Origin: an uncultured Allomuricauda sp.
GTDB lineage: Bacteria; Bacteroidota; Bacteroidia; Flavobacteriales; Flavobacteriaceae
Direction: 5' to 3'
NCBI RefSeq assembly: GCF_947495325.1
Contig: NZ_CANLYK010000002.1
Location: 496,001 to 560,000, forward strand
Length of the DNA stretch: 64,000 nt
This document shows positions 10,364-19,611 of this stretch, piece by piece; the first letter of the stretch is position 1, and each line of letters begins with the position of its first letter. Below the pieces are notes generated by a model. That model was not told the origin of the DNA. It ran no database searches and saw only the letters and a list, made by a program, of their open reading frames with translations. A program made the position numbers and the translations under genes.

Positions 10364-12727
10364 ATGTTTAGAAACTATCTAAAAATCGCTTGGCGGAATC
10401 TAGCTCGAAACAAGAGTTTTTCACTACTTAATATTTTAGGCCTTTCCATTGGTTTGGCAGTGACCGCCCTTATTCTACTGTGGATCAATTTTGAACTTGG
10501 GTTTAATCAGTTTCACGAAAAGAAAGACCGTATTTATGAAGTATACAATAAGTACGAGATAGATGGTGAAATTTGGACATGGAATTCCACCCCAAAAATA
10601 ATGGCGGCAGCTATCAAAAAGGATTATCCAGAGGTCGAAGCTGTTTCAAGATATTTTTATAACAATACGTTTCTTTTTTCCAAGGATGAAAAGAGAATAA
10701 AATCTACGGGCACCATGGTGGACCCTGATTTTTTGAAGATATTCACTTTTCCTCTTGTGGAAGGAGACGTTGAAACGGTTCTTGAAGATGTAAATTCCGT
10801 GGTCATCACTGAAGATTTTGCAAAAAAAATGTTTGGTAATGAGCCTGCTGTGGGAAAAATAGTTAAGGTAGATAATACCGATAGTTTTAAGGTTACAGGA
10901 ATTTTAAAAAATCTACCATCAAATACCGAATTCAATTTTGAATTTTTGATGCCTTGGAAGTATGTTAAGCAAAAGGGTTGGGATGATGAAAATTGGGGAA
11001 ACAATTCTGTTGCCACCTATGTATTGTTAAAAGAAGGCGTTAATTATGTCGCATTTTCCAAAAAAATCAAATCGTTGCGAAAGTCTTATGATAAGGGCGC
11101 GCCAGATATGGTAACCTTTCTGTATCCATACACTAGGTCACACCTATATTCAGAATTTGAGAACGGAGAGGAGATAGGTGGTCTGATTGATTTAATTCGA
11201 TTGTTTGGCATCATAGCAATTATAGTGTTAGTAATAGCATGTATCAACTTTATGAACTTGAGTACCGCCCGAAGCGAAAAAAGAGCCAAGGAGGTAGGCG
11301 TTAGAAAAGCGGTGGGCGCACAAAAAAAGGCTCTTATTGGTCAGTTTTTGGGGGAATCCATTTTAATTTCTTTTTTGTCCGCTTTGTTGGCATTGGCAAT
11401 CGTTTTAATAGTACTTCCCTCTTTTTCCGAACAAGTGGTAGGCAGAGAGCTTACTATAGAATGGGCCAATCCATGGTTCTGGATTGCAGCAATAAGCATA
11501 ATACTTATTACAGGGATTTTAGCGGGAAGTTATCCTGCCCTGTACCTATCCGCATTCAGACCGTCATCAGTTTTAAAGGGAACTTTCAATAAGAAAAATA
11601 CATTAATAACTCCAAGAAAAGTCTTGGTCATAACACAATTTTCAATTGCAATTATTCTGATTACGAGCACTATTGTGGTTAAAAAACAAATTGACAACGT
11701 TCAAAATCGCCAACTGGGCTACAATAAAAACAGCTTGATCTATATTCAAATGGAAGGCGATATTGAAAAAAACTATGAAATCATCAAATCAGAATTATTG
11801 GACTCAGGAATTGCCTCTTCTATTACAAAAACAAATTCTCCCATTACTGAAAGTTGGAGCAATACATGGGGTTTTGAGTGGAAAGGGAAGGATGAAGAGA
11901 ACAAAACGTTGGTGCATCGGTTAGTGGCCGATGAAACTGTGGTCAGGACCATGGGATTACAACTTATTGAGGGAAGGGATTTTGATTTGAAAAAATATGC
12001 CACGGATTCTACCGCGGCAATACTCAATGAATCTGCCGTATCACTTATGAAACTCAAAAATCCTATAGGACAAACCATAAAGGACAATGGTACTGACTGG
12101 CGTATTGTTGGTGTAGTCAAGGATTTTGTATTTAATTCCCCCTTTCAAAAGATAGAACCAATGGTCATTGAAGGGGCTAGGGCTTGGTTCAATGTTATAC
12201 ATATTAAATTTAACCTTGAAAGGAATATGTCTGATAATTTGGCTTTTACCAAAACCATTTTCAATAAGTACAACCCAGAATATCCATTTAATTACGAATT
12301 TGTTGATGCCGATTATGCAGAAAAGTTTGTTACTGAAGAACGGACTGAAAAACTAGCCAGTCTATTCAGTTTATTGACCATTTTGATTTCTTGTCTTGGA
12401 TTATTTGGACTGGCTAGCTATATGGCCGAAAATAGAATAAAGGAAATAGGTATTCGGAAAGTGCTAGGAGCTTCGGTAAGTGGTATTACGACATTACTTT
12501 CCAAGGATTTTTTAAAGCTGGTTCTAATTTCAATTGTGATAGCAATTCCTATTTCATGGTATGCAATGAACCAATGGCTTGAAGAATTTGATTTTAGGAT
12601 TGCCATTTCTTGGCAGATTTTTGCCATCGCTGGCATTCTTGCAATGGCAATTGCATTTCTAACTGTGAGTTATCAAGCAATCAAGGCGGCAAAATCTAAC
12701 CCAGTAAAAAGTTTGCGAACAGAATAA
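10364..12727 (+). CDS. MacB/FtsX-type ABC transporter permease (787 aa)
   Basis: Sixth and last permease of the array. It opens with MFRNYLKIAWRNLARNKSFS, the amphipathic segment most typical of this family, then a helix (ILGLSIGLAVTALILLWI), a periplasmic core, a first FtsX domain (coupling segment KEVGVRKAVGAQ), a second periplasmic core and a C-terminal FtsX domain (KEIGIRKVLGAS) ending NPVKSLRTE. It sits 10 bp after the previous gene and 10 bp before the ATPase gene, so permease and ATPase are almost certainly co-transcribed. Of the six it is the closest partner candidate for that ATPase by position. Confidence 0.93.
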   Translation: MFRNYLKIAWRNLARNKSFSLLNILGLSIGLAVTALILLWINFELGFNQFHEKKDRIYEVYNKYEIDGEIWTWNSTPKIMAAAIKKDYPEVEAVSRYFYNNTFLFSKDEKRIKSTGTMVDPDFLKIFTFPLVEGDVETVLEDVNSVVITEDFAKKMFGNEPAVGKIVKVDNTDSFKVTGILKNLPSNTEFNFEFLMPWKYVKQKGWDDENWGNNSVATYVLLKEGVNYVAFSKKIKSLRKSYDKGAPDMVTFLYPYTRSHLYSEFENGEEIGGLIDLIRLFGIIAIIVLVIACINFMNLSTARSEKRAKEVGVRKAVGAQKKALIGQFLGESILISFLSALLALAIVLIVLPSFSEQVVGRELTIEWANPWFWIAAISIILITGILAGSYPALYLSAFRPSSVLKGTFNKKNTLITPRKVLVITQFSIAIILITSTIVVKKQIDNVQNRQLGYNKNSLIYIQMEGDIEKNYEIIKSELLDSGIASSITKTNSPITESWSNTWGFEWKGKDEENKTLVHRLVADETVVRTMGLQLIEGRDFDLKKYATDSTAAILNESAVSLMKLKNPIGQTIKDNGTDWRIVGVVKDFVFNSPFQKIEPMVIEGARAWFNVIHIKFNLERNMSDNLAFTKTIFNKYNPEYPFNYEFVDADYAEKFVTEERTEKLASLFSLLTILISCLGLFGLASYMAENRIKEIGIRKVLGASVSGITTLLSKDFLKLVLISIVIAIPISWYAMNQWLEEFDFRIAISWQIFAIAGILAMAIAFLTVSYQAIKAAKSNPVKSLRTE

Positions 12728-12737
12728 ATTAAATATT

Positions 12738-13400
12738 ATGCTTTTACAATTAAACAATATTTTTAAATGGGTCAACTCAGGTGGCCAACGAATTTTTCTT
12801 TTAAAGGATATCAATCTTAATGTTGAAGAGGGAGAGTTTATCTCCATAATGGGGCCTTCCGGTTCTGGAAAATCCACTTTGCTCAATGTTATTGGAATGC
12901 TCGATGGATTTGAAGAGGGAGAGTACCATTTTTTGGATGAATCCGTACATTCCCTAAAGGAAAAACACCGAGCCAATTTGTATAAAGAATATATTGGGTT
13001 CGTATTTCAATCCTATCATCTTTTAGATGATTTGACGGTAAAAGAAAACCTAGAAATGCCACTTCTCTATAAAAAATTTAAAGGTTCTGAACGTAAAGCC
13101 ATGGTTGCCGATATGTTGGACCGATTTAATATTGTTGGAAAAAAGGATTTGTTTCCTGCCCAATTGAGCGGTGGCCAACAACAATTGGTTGGGATAGCAC
13201 GAGCATTAATCTCTAACCCAAAATTGATTTTAGCGGATGAGCCCACCGGAAATTTGAATTCCAAACAAGGAGAGGAAATCATGGAACTGTTCAAACAATT
13301 AAATGAAGAAGGAGTCACTATTATTCAGGTGACACATTCCGAAAAAAATGCAGAATACGGTTCTCGAATTATCAATCTTTTGGATGGCCGTATGATTTAG
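12738..13400 (+). CDS. ABC transporter ATP-binding protein, LolD/MacB family
   Basis: Stand-alone cytoplasmic ATPase of 220 aa, the usual length for LolD/MacB-type subunits. Walker A is GPSGSGKST (residues 39-47), the Q-loop glutamine is residue 91, the signature is LSGGQQQ (143-149), Walker B is LILADEP (163-169) and the H-loop histidine is residue 200. The family couples ATP hydrolysis to FtsX-type permeases. It is the only ATPase gene for the six permeases upstream that fall in this window, so shared use is likely (inference). The stop codon overlaps the convergent oxidoreductase gene by 4 bp. Confidence 0.95.
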   Translation: MLLQLNNIFKWVNSGGQRIFLLKDINLNVEEGEFISIMGPSGSGKSTLLNVIGMLDGFEEGEYHFLDESVHSLKEKHRANLYKEYIGFVFQSYHLLDDLTVKENLEMPLLYKKFKGSERKAMVADMLDRFNIVGKKDLFPAQLSGGQQQLVGIARALISNPKLILADEPTGNLNSKQGEEIMELFKQLNEEGVTIIQVTHSEKNAEYGSRIINLLDGRMI

Positions 13401-14515
13401 TTTGTCAAATCTGCTAGTTGTTTTCCGACCAGACTACCAAGAGCAATACCCATTCCTCCTAAGCGAACTCCACAATATATGTTATTGGAAAGTTGCTTTA
13501 CAATTGGAGTTTTTTGTGGCCCAACCCCCATTATTCCGCTCCAGCGACGGTCAATTTCAACTTGTTGCCTAGGCAAAATAACTGTTTTGAGCAGTTTTTC
13601 AAGTTCATTTTGAACTATTTCAGTCTGCCCAAAGCTATCGGTCTGTTCTGTTGTAAAATCAAGATTTCGTCCACCTCCAAAAAGAATGCGATTGTCAATA
13701 TTTCGGAAATAGTAATACCCTTCATCAAAGTGAAAAGTGCCTTTTATTTTAAGGTCTTTGATTGGCTTGGTAATCAAAACCTGAGCTCTTGCTGGTTTTA
13801 CTGTTTCCGTTTTTAAAAACTGTGAAGAAAATCCATTGGTTGCAATGCATACTTTTTTTGTTTCAAATTCAAAGTTGGAAGTTTTTAAAACCACTTTGCT
13901 TTCCAAATCTTCAATAGCTTCAACGGCAATACCATTAAGAACATATATCCCTTTTTCAAGGCATTTTTGAAGTAATGCCTCCATCATTTTTCCAGTATCC
14001 AACTGACCTTCAAAACTATGGGTAATATAATTTCCGTTGATGTTTTCAAACCCAAAAATATTACTGCTTTTCCTAAAAGGATCAGCTCCAAAAATGGGTT
14101 TTAGTAATTTATTCAGGTGCGTTATGTTCTCTCTACAATCCTCAAATAAGGCCATGTCCTTTTTCAAAAAAAGCTCGTGTCCTCCCTCTTGTTGGAAATC
14201 AATAGTAGTATCGCCCAATAAACTACGAAGTACTTGTATGCCCTCCCAACGCTGTTTAACCAAGTCAAATACTTGCTCTTCCGCGTGTGTCTTTAAATCG
14301 GACAACAGCTCAGAAATACTGCCAAAACATGCAAACCCAGCGTTTTTTGTGCTTGCCCCTTGGGGCAAAGCACCTTTTTCCAGAACTAAAATCTTGCTTT
14401 TTGGGAAACGTTCCTTAAGAGTATATGCACAACTAAGCCCTACTATACCACTGCCAATTATAGTAAAATCTATATTGGACAACCAGGTTTTGTATTCCCA
14501 ATAGCTCAGTTCCAT
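13397..14515 (-). CDS. FAD-dependent oxidoreductase, DAO family
   Basis: Flavoenzyme of 372 aa. The Rossmann FAD-binding motif lies near the N terminus (IIGSGIVGLSCAY, then LVLEKG), and a second FAD-contacting segment near the C terminus reads CGVRLGGMGIALGS. The overall pattern is that of the D-amino-acid oxidase/glycine oxidase superfamily, which oxidises C-N or C-O bonds of amino or hydroxy acids. The substrate cannot be assigned. The gene is convergent with the ABC operon and lies downstream of accC, but a strong hairpin at 14524-14544 separates it from accC, so it is probably expressed separately or only by read-through. Confidence 0.85.
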   Translation of the reverse strand: MELSYWEYKTWLSNIDFTIIGSGIVGLSCAYTLKERFPKSKILVLEKGALPQGASTKNAGFACFGSISELLSDLKTHAEEQVFDLVKQRWEGIQVLRSLLGDTTIDFQQEGGHELFLKKDMALFEDCRENITHLNKLLKPIFGADPFRKSSNIFGFENINGNYITHSFEGQLDTGKMMEALLQKCLEKGIYVLNGIAVEAIEDLESKVVLKTSNFEFETKKVCIATNGFSSQFLKTETVKPARAQVLITKPIKDLKIKGTFHFDEGYYYFRNIDNRILFGGGRNLDFTTEQTDSFGQTEIVQNELEKLLKTVILPRQQVEIDRRWSGIMGVGPQKTPIVKQLSNNIYCGVRLGGMGIALGSLVGKQLADLTN

Positions 14516-14523
14516 AAAGCAAA

Positions 14524-14544
14524 AACCCTGATAAAATCAGGGTT
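14524..14544 (-). terminator. Rho-independent terminator at the end of accC
   Basis: A perfect 9-bp stem (AACCCTGAT / ATCAGGGTT) with a 3-nt loop, followed on the minus strand by a run of T (TTTGCTTT). The stem overlaps the accC stop codon by 2 bp and lies just before the ATG of the FAD oxidoreductase. It should end the accB-accC transcript. Confidence 0.75.
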
Positions 14545-15895
14545 AATCTAAATATTTTGGGTCTATTTCAAAATCTTCCATAAACTTGGTGGTATAATTT
14601 CCCGCCAAATAATCGGGATGATCCATTAACTGTCTGTGAAATGGAATAGTAGTTTTTACGCCTTCTATCACAAATTCGTCAAGAGCCCTTCGCATTTTAT
14701 TAATGGCTTCCTCCCTTGTCTGTGCCGTGGTTATCAATTTGGCAATCATGGAGTCGTAATTTGGTGGAATCATATAGCCACTATATACATGAGTATCTAA
14801 TCGTACGCCGTGTCCACCTGGAGTATGGAGGGTAGTAATTTTACCTGGGGAAGGCCTAAAATCATTAAAAGGGTCTTCGGCATTGATTCTACATTCAATG
14901 GAATGTAGTTTGGGCAGATAATTTTTTCCTGAAATTGGAACACCTCCTGCAACCAAGATCTGTTCCCGAATCAAATCATAATCTACTACTTGCTCCGTAA
15001 TAGGATGTTCCACCTGAATACGGGTGTTCATCTCCATAAAGTAGAAATTCCGATGCTTATCAACCAAAAATTCTACTGTGCCAGCACCTTCGTATTTAAT
15101 GAATTCAGCTGCTTTTACTGCTGCTTTTCCCATATCATCACGAAGAGAGTCCGTCATAAATGGCGATGGTGTTTCTTCCGTAAGTTTTTGGTGCCTGCGC
15201 TGAACGGAGCAATCCCGTTCCGAAAGGTGACAAGCTTTTCCATACTGATCTCCAACAATTTGAATTTCAATATGACGGGGTTCCTCAATTAATTTTTCCA
15301 TGTACATTCCGCCATTGCCAAATGCTGCAGTGGCTTCTTGTACAGCGCTCTCAAAATGATTTTCCATTTCATCTTCAGACCAGACCGCGCGCATTCCTTT
15401 TCCCCCTCCCCCGGCAGTGGCTTTTATCATTACCGGATAGCCCATCTTTTTGGCTATTTTTTTGGCGTCAGCAACATCTTTCAATAATCCTTCAGAGCCT
15501 GGAATTGTTGGCACTCCAGCTTTTTTCATGGTTTCCTTGGCCGTGGCCTTGTCTCCCATTTTATCAATTTGTTCTCCAGAGGCTCCTATAAATTTAATTT
15601 CGTGTTCCGCACAAATCTTGGAGAATTTGGAGTTTTCTGAAAGGAATCCATATCCTGGGTGAATAGCATCCGCATTTGTGATTTCTGCAGCTGCAATAAT
15701 ATTTGGAATCTTTAAATAGGATTCATGGCTTGGTGCGGGCCCAATACAAACGGCTTCATCAGCAAATCTAACATGGAGGCTCTCCTCATCTGCCTTGGAG
15801 TATACCGCCACTGTTTTGATGCCCATTTCCTTGCACGTGCGTATGATACGAAGTGCTATTTCTCCCCTATTTGCAATCAATATTTTTTTAAACAT
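14543..15895 (-). CDS. accC: acetyl-CoA carboxylase, biotin carboxylase subunit
   Basis: Biotin carboxylase (450 aa, normal length) catalyses the ATP- and bicarbonate-dependent carboxylation of the biotin on BCCP, the first half-reaction of malonyl-CoA formation for fatty-acid synthesis. The N-terminal domain begins [17 protein letters not shown]. The ATP-grasp domain has the glycine-rich loop [13 protein letters not shown] and the metal/substrate motif [16 protein letters not shown]. The gene lies 64 bp after accB on the same strand, with fabH just upstream: a fatty-acid initiation cluster. A terminator closes the unit. Confidence 0.98.
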   Translation of the reverse strand: MFKKILIANRGEIALRIIRTCKEMGIKTVAVYSKADEESLHVRFADEAVCIGPAPSHESYLKIPNIIAAAEITNADAIHPGYGFLSENSKFSKICAEHEIKFIGASGEQIDKMGDKATAKETMKKAGVPTIPGSEGLLKDVADAKKIAKKMGYPVMIKATAGGGGKGMRAVWSEDEMENHFESAVQEATAAFGNGGMYMEKLIEEPRHIEIQIVGDQYGKACHLSERDCSVQRRHQKLTEETPSPFMTDSLRDDMGKAAVKAAEFIKYEGAGTVEFLVDKHRNFYFMEMNTRIQVEHPITEQVVDYDLIREQILVAGGVPISGKNYLPKLHSIECRINAEDPFNDFRPSPGKITTLHTPGGHGVRLDTHVYSGYMIPPNYDSMIAKLITTAQTREEAINKMRRALDEFVIEGVKTTIPFHRQLMDHPDYLAGNYTTKFMEDFEIDPKYLD

Positions 15896-15959
15896 AGTCT
15901 TTGATGTTAAACCCTAAAGTTATAAACGTCCTTAAGTCCTTAAACTATTGGAATCTGAT

Positions 15960-16454
15960 TTAAGAAGGATCAACCAAAAATAAAGGCTGATCAAATTCAA
16001 CTGGTGAAGAATCGTCAACCAATACCTTAACTATTTTACCCGAAACCTCTGATTCAATATCATTGAATAACTTCATGGCCTCTATAACACAAAGCACATC
16101 TCCTTGATTGATAGTGCTTCCGACCTCAACAAAAACAGGTTTGTCTGGAGAAGGTTTTCTGTAAAAGGTTCCTATTATTGGGGATTTTATGGTGATATAT
16201 TTTGAATCATCGTTTTCCGCGCCAGCTTGCTCTGATGAAACAGGAGCTGCTTCGGCGGCAGTAACCGGCGTTGAGGCAACAGGAGCAACAGGGGCCTGAG
16301 CCATAGGAATTTGTTGCACGATAGTAGTTTCAGGAGTAACTGAATCGCCACCGGTACGAATGGTAATCTTAATATCCTCCATTTCCAACTTCACCTCGCT
16401 AGCGCCTGATTTAGCTACAAACTTGATTAAACTTTGAATTTCCTTAATATCCAT
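15960..16454 (-). CDS. accB: acetyl-CoA carboxylase biotin carboxyl carrier protein
   Basis: BCCP of 164 aa. An N-terminal region is followed by a flexible Ala/Pro/Val-rich linker (about residues 45-75) and the biotinyl domain, whose biotinylation motif is EAMKLF with Lys128. It carries the biotin cofactor between AccC and the carboxyltransferase. It lies between fabH (26 bp upstream) and accC (64 bp downstream), as expected for one operon. The biotin ligase and the carboxyltransferase subunits are not in the window. Confidence 0.98.
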   Translation of the reverse strand: MDIKEIQSLIKFVAKSGASEVKLEMEDIKITIRTGGDSVTPETTIVQQIPMAQAPVAPVASTPVTAAEAAPVSSEQAGAENDDSKYITIKSPIIGTFYRKPSPDKPVFVEVGSTINQGDVLCVIEAMKLFNDIESEVSGKIVKVLVDDSSPVEFDQPLFLVDPS

Positions 16455-16480
16455 GGAATATGATTTAGTTAGTTTTTGTT

Positions 16481-17476
16481 TTATGAATTATACGCCCATT
16501 TTAAATAAATAGATCCCCAGGTAAAACCTCCACCAAAAGCGGCAAAAATGAGATTATCTCCTTTTTTTAATTGCTTTTCATAGTCAAACAATAACAAAGG
16601 CAATGTTGCAGACGTGGTGTTTCCGTATTTGTGAATGTTAATCATGACTTTTTCCTTATCTACTCCCATTCTATTGGCAGTGGCATCTATTATCCGCTTA
16701 TTTGCTTGATGGGGAACCAACCATTGTACGTCTTCCTTGCTTAGATTGTTTCGTTCCATGATTAATGCGGAAACATCTGCCATATTGGAAACCGCAAACT
16801 TAAACACTGATTTTCCATCTTGATAAACATAGTGTTGTTTGTTCTTTACAGTTTCTTCCGATGCTGGCAAAATAGAGCCCCCGGCATCTATCTTTAAGAA
16901 TTTACGTCCAATACCATCTGTACGCAAATATTCGTCCTGTAGCCCCAAACCTTCATTATTGGGCTCAAATAGTGCTGCACCGGCCCCATCGCCAAAAATA
17001 ATACAGGTTGTTCGGTCGGTATAATCAATTATTGAAGACATTTTATCGGCACCAATTAATAGCACCTTTTTATATCTTCCAGATTCAATATAGCTCGCTG
17101 CCGTAGACATTCCAAAAAGAAAACTGGAACATGCAGCCTGAAGATCATAGGAAAATGCATTGACCGCACCTATCTCCGATGCAACATATGCTGCCGTGGC
17201 GGCAACCATAACATCCGGTGTTGCAGTGGCCACCAAGACAAAATCTATTTCCTTGGGGTCCACACCGCTTTTATTTATTAAATCTTCAGCGGCCTTAATT
17301 GCCATATATGAAGTTCCCTCGTTTTCTTTTTTAAGGATTCTGCGCTCCTTTATTCCCGTTCTTGAAGTAATCCATTCGTCATTGGTTTCAACCATAGTTT
17401 CCAAAACCTTGTTGGATAAAACGAAATCGGGAACATATCCTCCCACAGCTGTGATCGCTGCTGTTTGTTTTTTCAT
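16481..17476 (-). CDS. fabH: beta-ketoacyl-ACP synthase III
   Basis: FabH condenses acetyl-CoA or another primer with malonyl-ACP and starts fatty-acid elongation. With the start chosen here the protein has 331 aa, and its catalytic triad is visible: Cys116 in DLQAACSSF, His256 in VPHQANKR and Asn286 in KYGNTTSA. The in-frame start 42 bp further upstream would add 14 residues without family similarity, so I use the ATG that opens MKKQTAAITAVGGYVPD. It heads the fabH-accB-accC group and lies downstream of a strong terminator that separates it from rpmF. Confidence 0.97.
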   Translation of the reverse strand: MKKQTAAITAVGGYVPDFVLSNKVLETMVETNDEWITSRTGIKERRILKKENEGTSYMAIKAAEDLINKSGVDPKEIDFVLVATATPDVMVAATAAYVASEIGAVNAFSYDLQAACSSFLFGMSTAASYIESGRYKKVLLIGADKMSSIIDYTDRTTCIIFGDGAGAALFEPNNEGLGLQDEYLRTDGIGRKFLKIDAGGSILPASEETVKNKQHYVYQDGKSVFKFAVSNMADVSALIMERNNLSKEDVQWLVPHQANKRIIDATANRMGVDKEKVMINIHKYGNTTSATLPLLLFDYEKQLKKGDNLIFAAFGGGFTWGSIYLKWAYNS

Positions 17477-17599
17477 ATGAGTGTCTTTTTTTGTCAAAAA
17501 AGTTAAAATTTGACCCAAAAACGGTGAAAAATAGTCATTTTCTATGACTTTTTGATTAAAAACGACTTGTTTTTAAAATCCCCCATAGTCCATAAAAAA

Positions 17600-17624
17600 A
17601 CTCCCGTTGTTTGAAAACGGGAGT
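17600..17624 (-). terminator. Rho-independent terminator after rpmF
   Basis: Inverted repeat ACTCCCGTT / AACGGGAGT (9 bp, 7-nt loop) followed on the minus strand by seven T. It lies 25 bp after the rpmF stop and about 125 bp before fabH, so the DUF177-rpmF transcript and the fatty-acid genes are probably separate units. Confidence 0.8.
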
Positions 17625-17648
17625 CGGTATATTGTGAAAGGTTTGCGG

Positions 17649-17849
17649 TTAAGCCGCAGTTTCCTCTTCTGTTTTATCTATCAAAACTTGGCCTCGGTAA
17701 TATAGTTTACCTTCATGCCAATGTGCTCTGTGATACAAATGCATTTCTCCTGTTACAGAATCCTTTGCAATTGTTGGCATTGTTGCCTTGTAGTGGGTTC
17801 TTCTTTTGTCCCTTCTGGTTTTTGATATTTTTCTTTTAGGATGTGCCAT
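17649..17849 (-). CDS. rpmF: 50S ribosomal protein L32
   Basis: Small basic ribosomal protein of 66 aa with the L32 signature [20 protein letters not shown]. It belongs to the zinc-free form: where many bacteria have two Cys-x-x-Cys pairs this sequence has none and reads [11 protein letters not shown]. It lies 8 bp downstream of the DUF177 gene, a very widely conserved pairing, and is followed by a terminator. Confidence 0.97.
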   Translation of the reverse strand: MAHPKRKISKTRRDKRRTHYKATMPTIAKDSVTGEMHLYHRAHWHEGKLYYRGQVLIDKTEEETAA

Positions 17850-17857
17850 TATAAAAC

Positions 17858-18388
17858 CTATTTATCCGTTAGTAACTTCTTTAAATCATCCCATCTGGGA
17901 TCTGTATTTTCTGATTCTTCTTTGATTTCTTTTGGTTGCAATTCTTCCAACTTATCCAATATTTCCGATTGCAACGTACCATCTAATACTCCTGGGTGAA
18001 CACGTTTTTGCGGAACGGCCAAAACTAACATTTCATAGATGTATTGCGAAATATTTATTTGATATTCTCCGTGGGGTATGACTAAAATTTCATCATTTTC
18101 ATCATTATATTCCTCCCCAAACTTGACCACAAGGTGCAAATCTGATGTGATGGGTTGATCAAAAGGCTCCCCTGTTAAATCCCCATCCACATTAACTGTT
18201 CCTTCTGCTTCAATGGTGAGTTCCATCATATTGTTCATTTTGTCCAATATGGCAGTAATCACTATTGAGGCACTGTTAAATTCATGGTATTCAAAAGATT
18301 CAAAGAACGTATTGTCAATCTCATACCCAAACTCATGTTTCCCTAACTTCAATCCCGAAAAAGGAATAAAAAACTCCTTCAGCTTCAT
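17858..18388 (-). CDS. DUF177 (YceD-like) family protein
   Basis: Protein of 176 aa beginning [20 protein letters not shown]. Members of this family are found almost everywhere next to rpmF and are linked to large-subunit ribosome or rRNA processing. Recognisable parts are the acidic central strand region ([18 protein letters not shown]) and the C-terminal segment ending [11 protein letters not shown], typical for the family. Bacteroidota members lack some of the cysteines seen in plants. I start at the second of two adjacent ATGs; a start 48 bp further upstream adds residues that do not look homologous. Confidence 0.85.
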   Translation of the reverse strand: MKLKEFFIPFSGLKLGKHEFGYEIDNTFFESFEYHEFNSASIVITAILDKMNNMMELTIEAEGTVNVDGDLTGEPFDQPITSDLHLVVKFGEEYNDENDEILVIPHGEYQINISQYIYEMLVLAVPQKRVHPGVLDGTLQSEILDKLEELQPKEIKEESENTDPRWDDLKKLLTDK

Positions 18389-18500
18389 CATTTCTACACT
18401 TAAGGTTTGTGTACCAGCCCTTAAAGGCGGGTGCAAAGATACTATTTATTTGGAAAACTACAATTCAATTCCAATAAATATAATGTGTCGGGGTCAAGTT

Positions 18501-19553
18501 CTAACTTGCCCGTTTTACCTTCTGTTTTTGCAGAGGGTTTTTATTCAGTTTTATGTGCTCTTCCCTGTTTTTAAAAACCTTGATAGCAGTAAAAACAGCT
18601 TCTTTAAATGAGCTTTCATCTGCCTCTCCTTTTCCCGCAATCTCATAGGCCGTTCCATGATCCGGCGATGTTCTTACTTTTTCCAATCCTGCGGTGTAGT
18701 TTACTCCTTTACCAAAGGACAAGGTCTTAAAGGGAATAAGTCCTTGGTCATGATACGCTGCAAGTATGGCATCAAAACTTGAATGTGTGTTGGAACCGAA
18801 AAAACTATCTGCGGAATATGGGCCATAAACCAAGGTTCCTTGATTAAACAATTCCTGCATGGCAGGTTTTAATATCTTTTCGTCTTCCTCACCTATGGTA
18901 CCGTTATCACCGCTATGCGGATTAATGCCCAATAAGGCTATTTTGGGCCTACGTATTCCAAAATCCATTTTTAAGGATTTTTCCATAGTCGCCACCTTTT
19001 CATAGATTAATTTTGGTGTAATTGCTTGGGCTACATCTTTAACTGCAATATGATCGGTTAACAAGCCAACTCTTAAGGTATCCGCGACCATAAACATAAG
19101 GCTCTCCCCATTCAATTCTTGGGCGAGAAAATCAGTATGTCCGGGAAATTTAAAATCTTCGGCCTGAATATTGTTTTTGTTTATTGGAGCTGTGACCAAA
19201 ACATCTAGGGTATTACTTTTCAAGGCGGCTACAGCAGCCCTTAAAGATTTAATTGCATATTCTCCACCTTGATCCGTTGCTTTACCATACTCAAGTTGAG
19301 GTGCTTCTTTCCATACGTTAACTACATTGATTTTCCCATCAACGGCTTGAGACGGATTGTTTATTCCATTAAAGCTGATGTTGAGCTCCAAATCGGACTT
19401 TTGCTGAGATATTAATTTATTGGATGCAAAGATTATTGGTGTACAAAAATCCAGCATTCTTGGGTCCTGAAACGTTTTCAATGCCACCTCACATCCTATA
19501 CCATTGAAATCGCCTATAGAAATCCCAAGTTTTATTTTCCCCTTTTCCTTCAT
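18501..19553 (-). CDS. pdxA: 4-hydroxythreonine-4-phosphate dehydrogenase
   Basis: PdxA (350 aa) oxidises 4-phosphohydroxy-L-threonine with NAD, giving the aminoketone that PdxJ condenses to pyridoxine 5'-phosphate. Metal-binding histidines lie in PGHTDFLAQE, in AAYHDQGLIPFK and in RTSPDHGTAYEIAGKG, all diagnostic. The N terminus KLGISIGDFNGIGCEV matches the family's GDPxGIG region, though here the motif reads GDFNGIG. The gene is divergent from ribE, with a 58-bp shared upstream region. Confidence 0.95.
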   Translation of the reverse strand: MKEKGKIKLGISIGDFNGIGCEVALKTFQDPRMLDFCTPIIFASNKLISQQKSDLELNISFNGINNPSQAVDGKINVVNVWKEAPQLEYGKATDQGGEYAIKSLRAAVAALKSNTLDVLVTAPINKNNIQAEDFKFPGHTDFLAQELNGESLMFMVADTLRVGLLTDHIAVKDVAQAITPKLIYEKVATMEKSLKMDFGIRRPKIALLGINPHSGDNGTIGEEDEKILKPAMQELFNQGTLVYGPYSADSFFGSNTHSSFDAILAAYHDQGLIPFKTLSFGKGVNYTAGLEKVRTSPDHGTAYEIAGKGEADESSFKEAVFTAIKVFKNREEHIKLNKNPLQKQKVKRAS

Positions 19554-19586
19554 AAAATCAATGCTGATATAGCTACATTTACATTA

Positions 19587-19594
19587 CAAAACTA
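19587..19594 (-). promoter_or_regulatory. candidate -7 box of the pdxA promoter
   Basis: On the minus strand the bases read TAGTTTTG, an exact match to the Bacteroidota -7 consensus TAnnTTTG, about 33 bp before the pdxA ATG. I see no clear -33 TTG element, so this is only a candidate. Confidence 0.35.
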
Positions 19595-19611
19595 CTCAAT
19601 TAAAAAGATTC

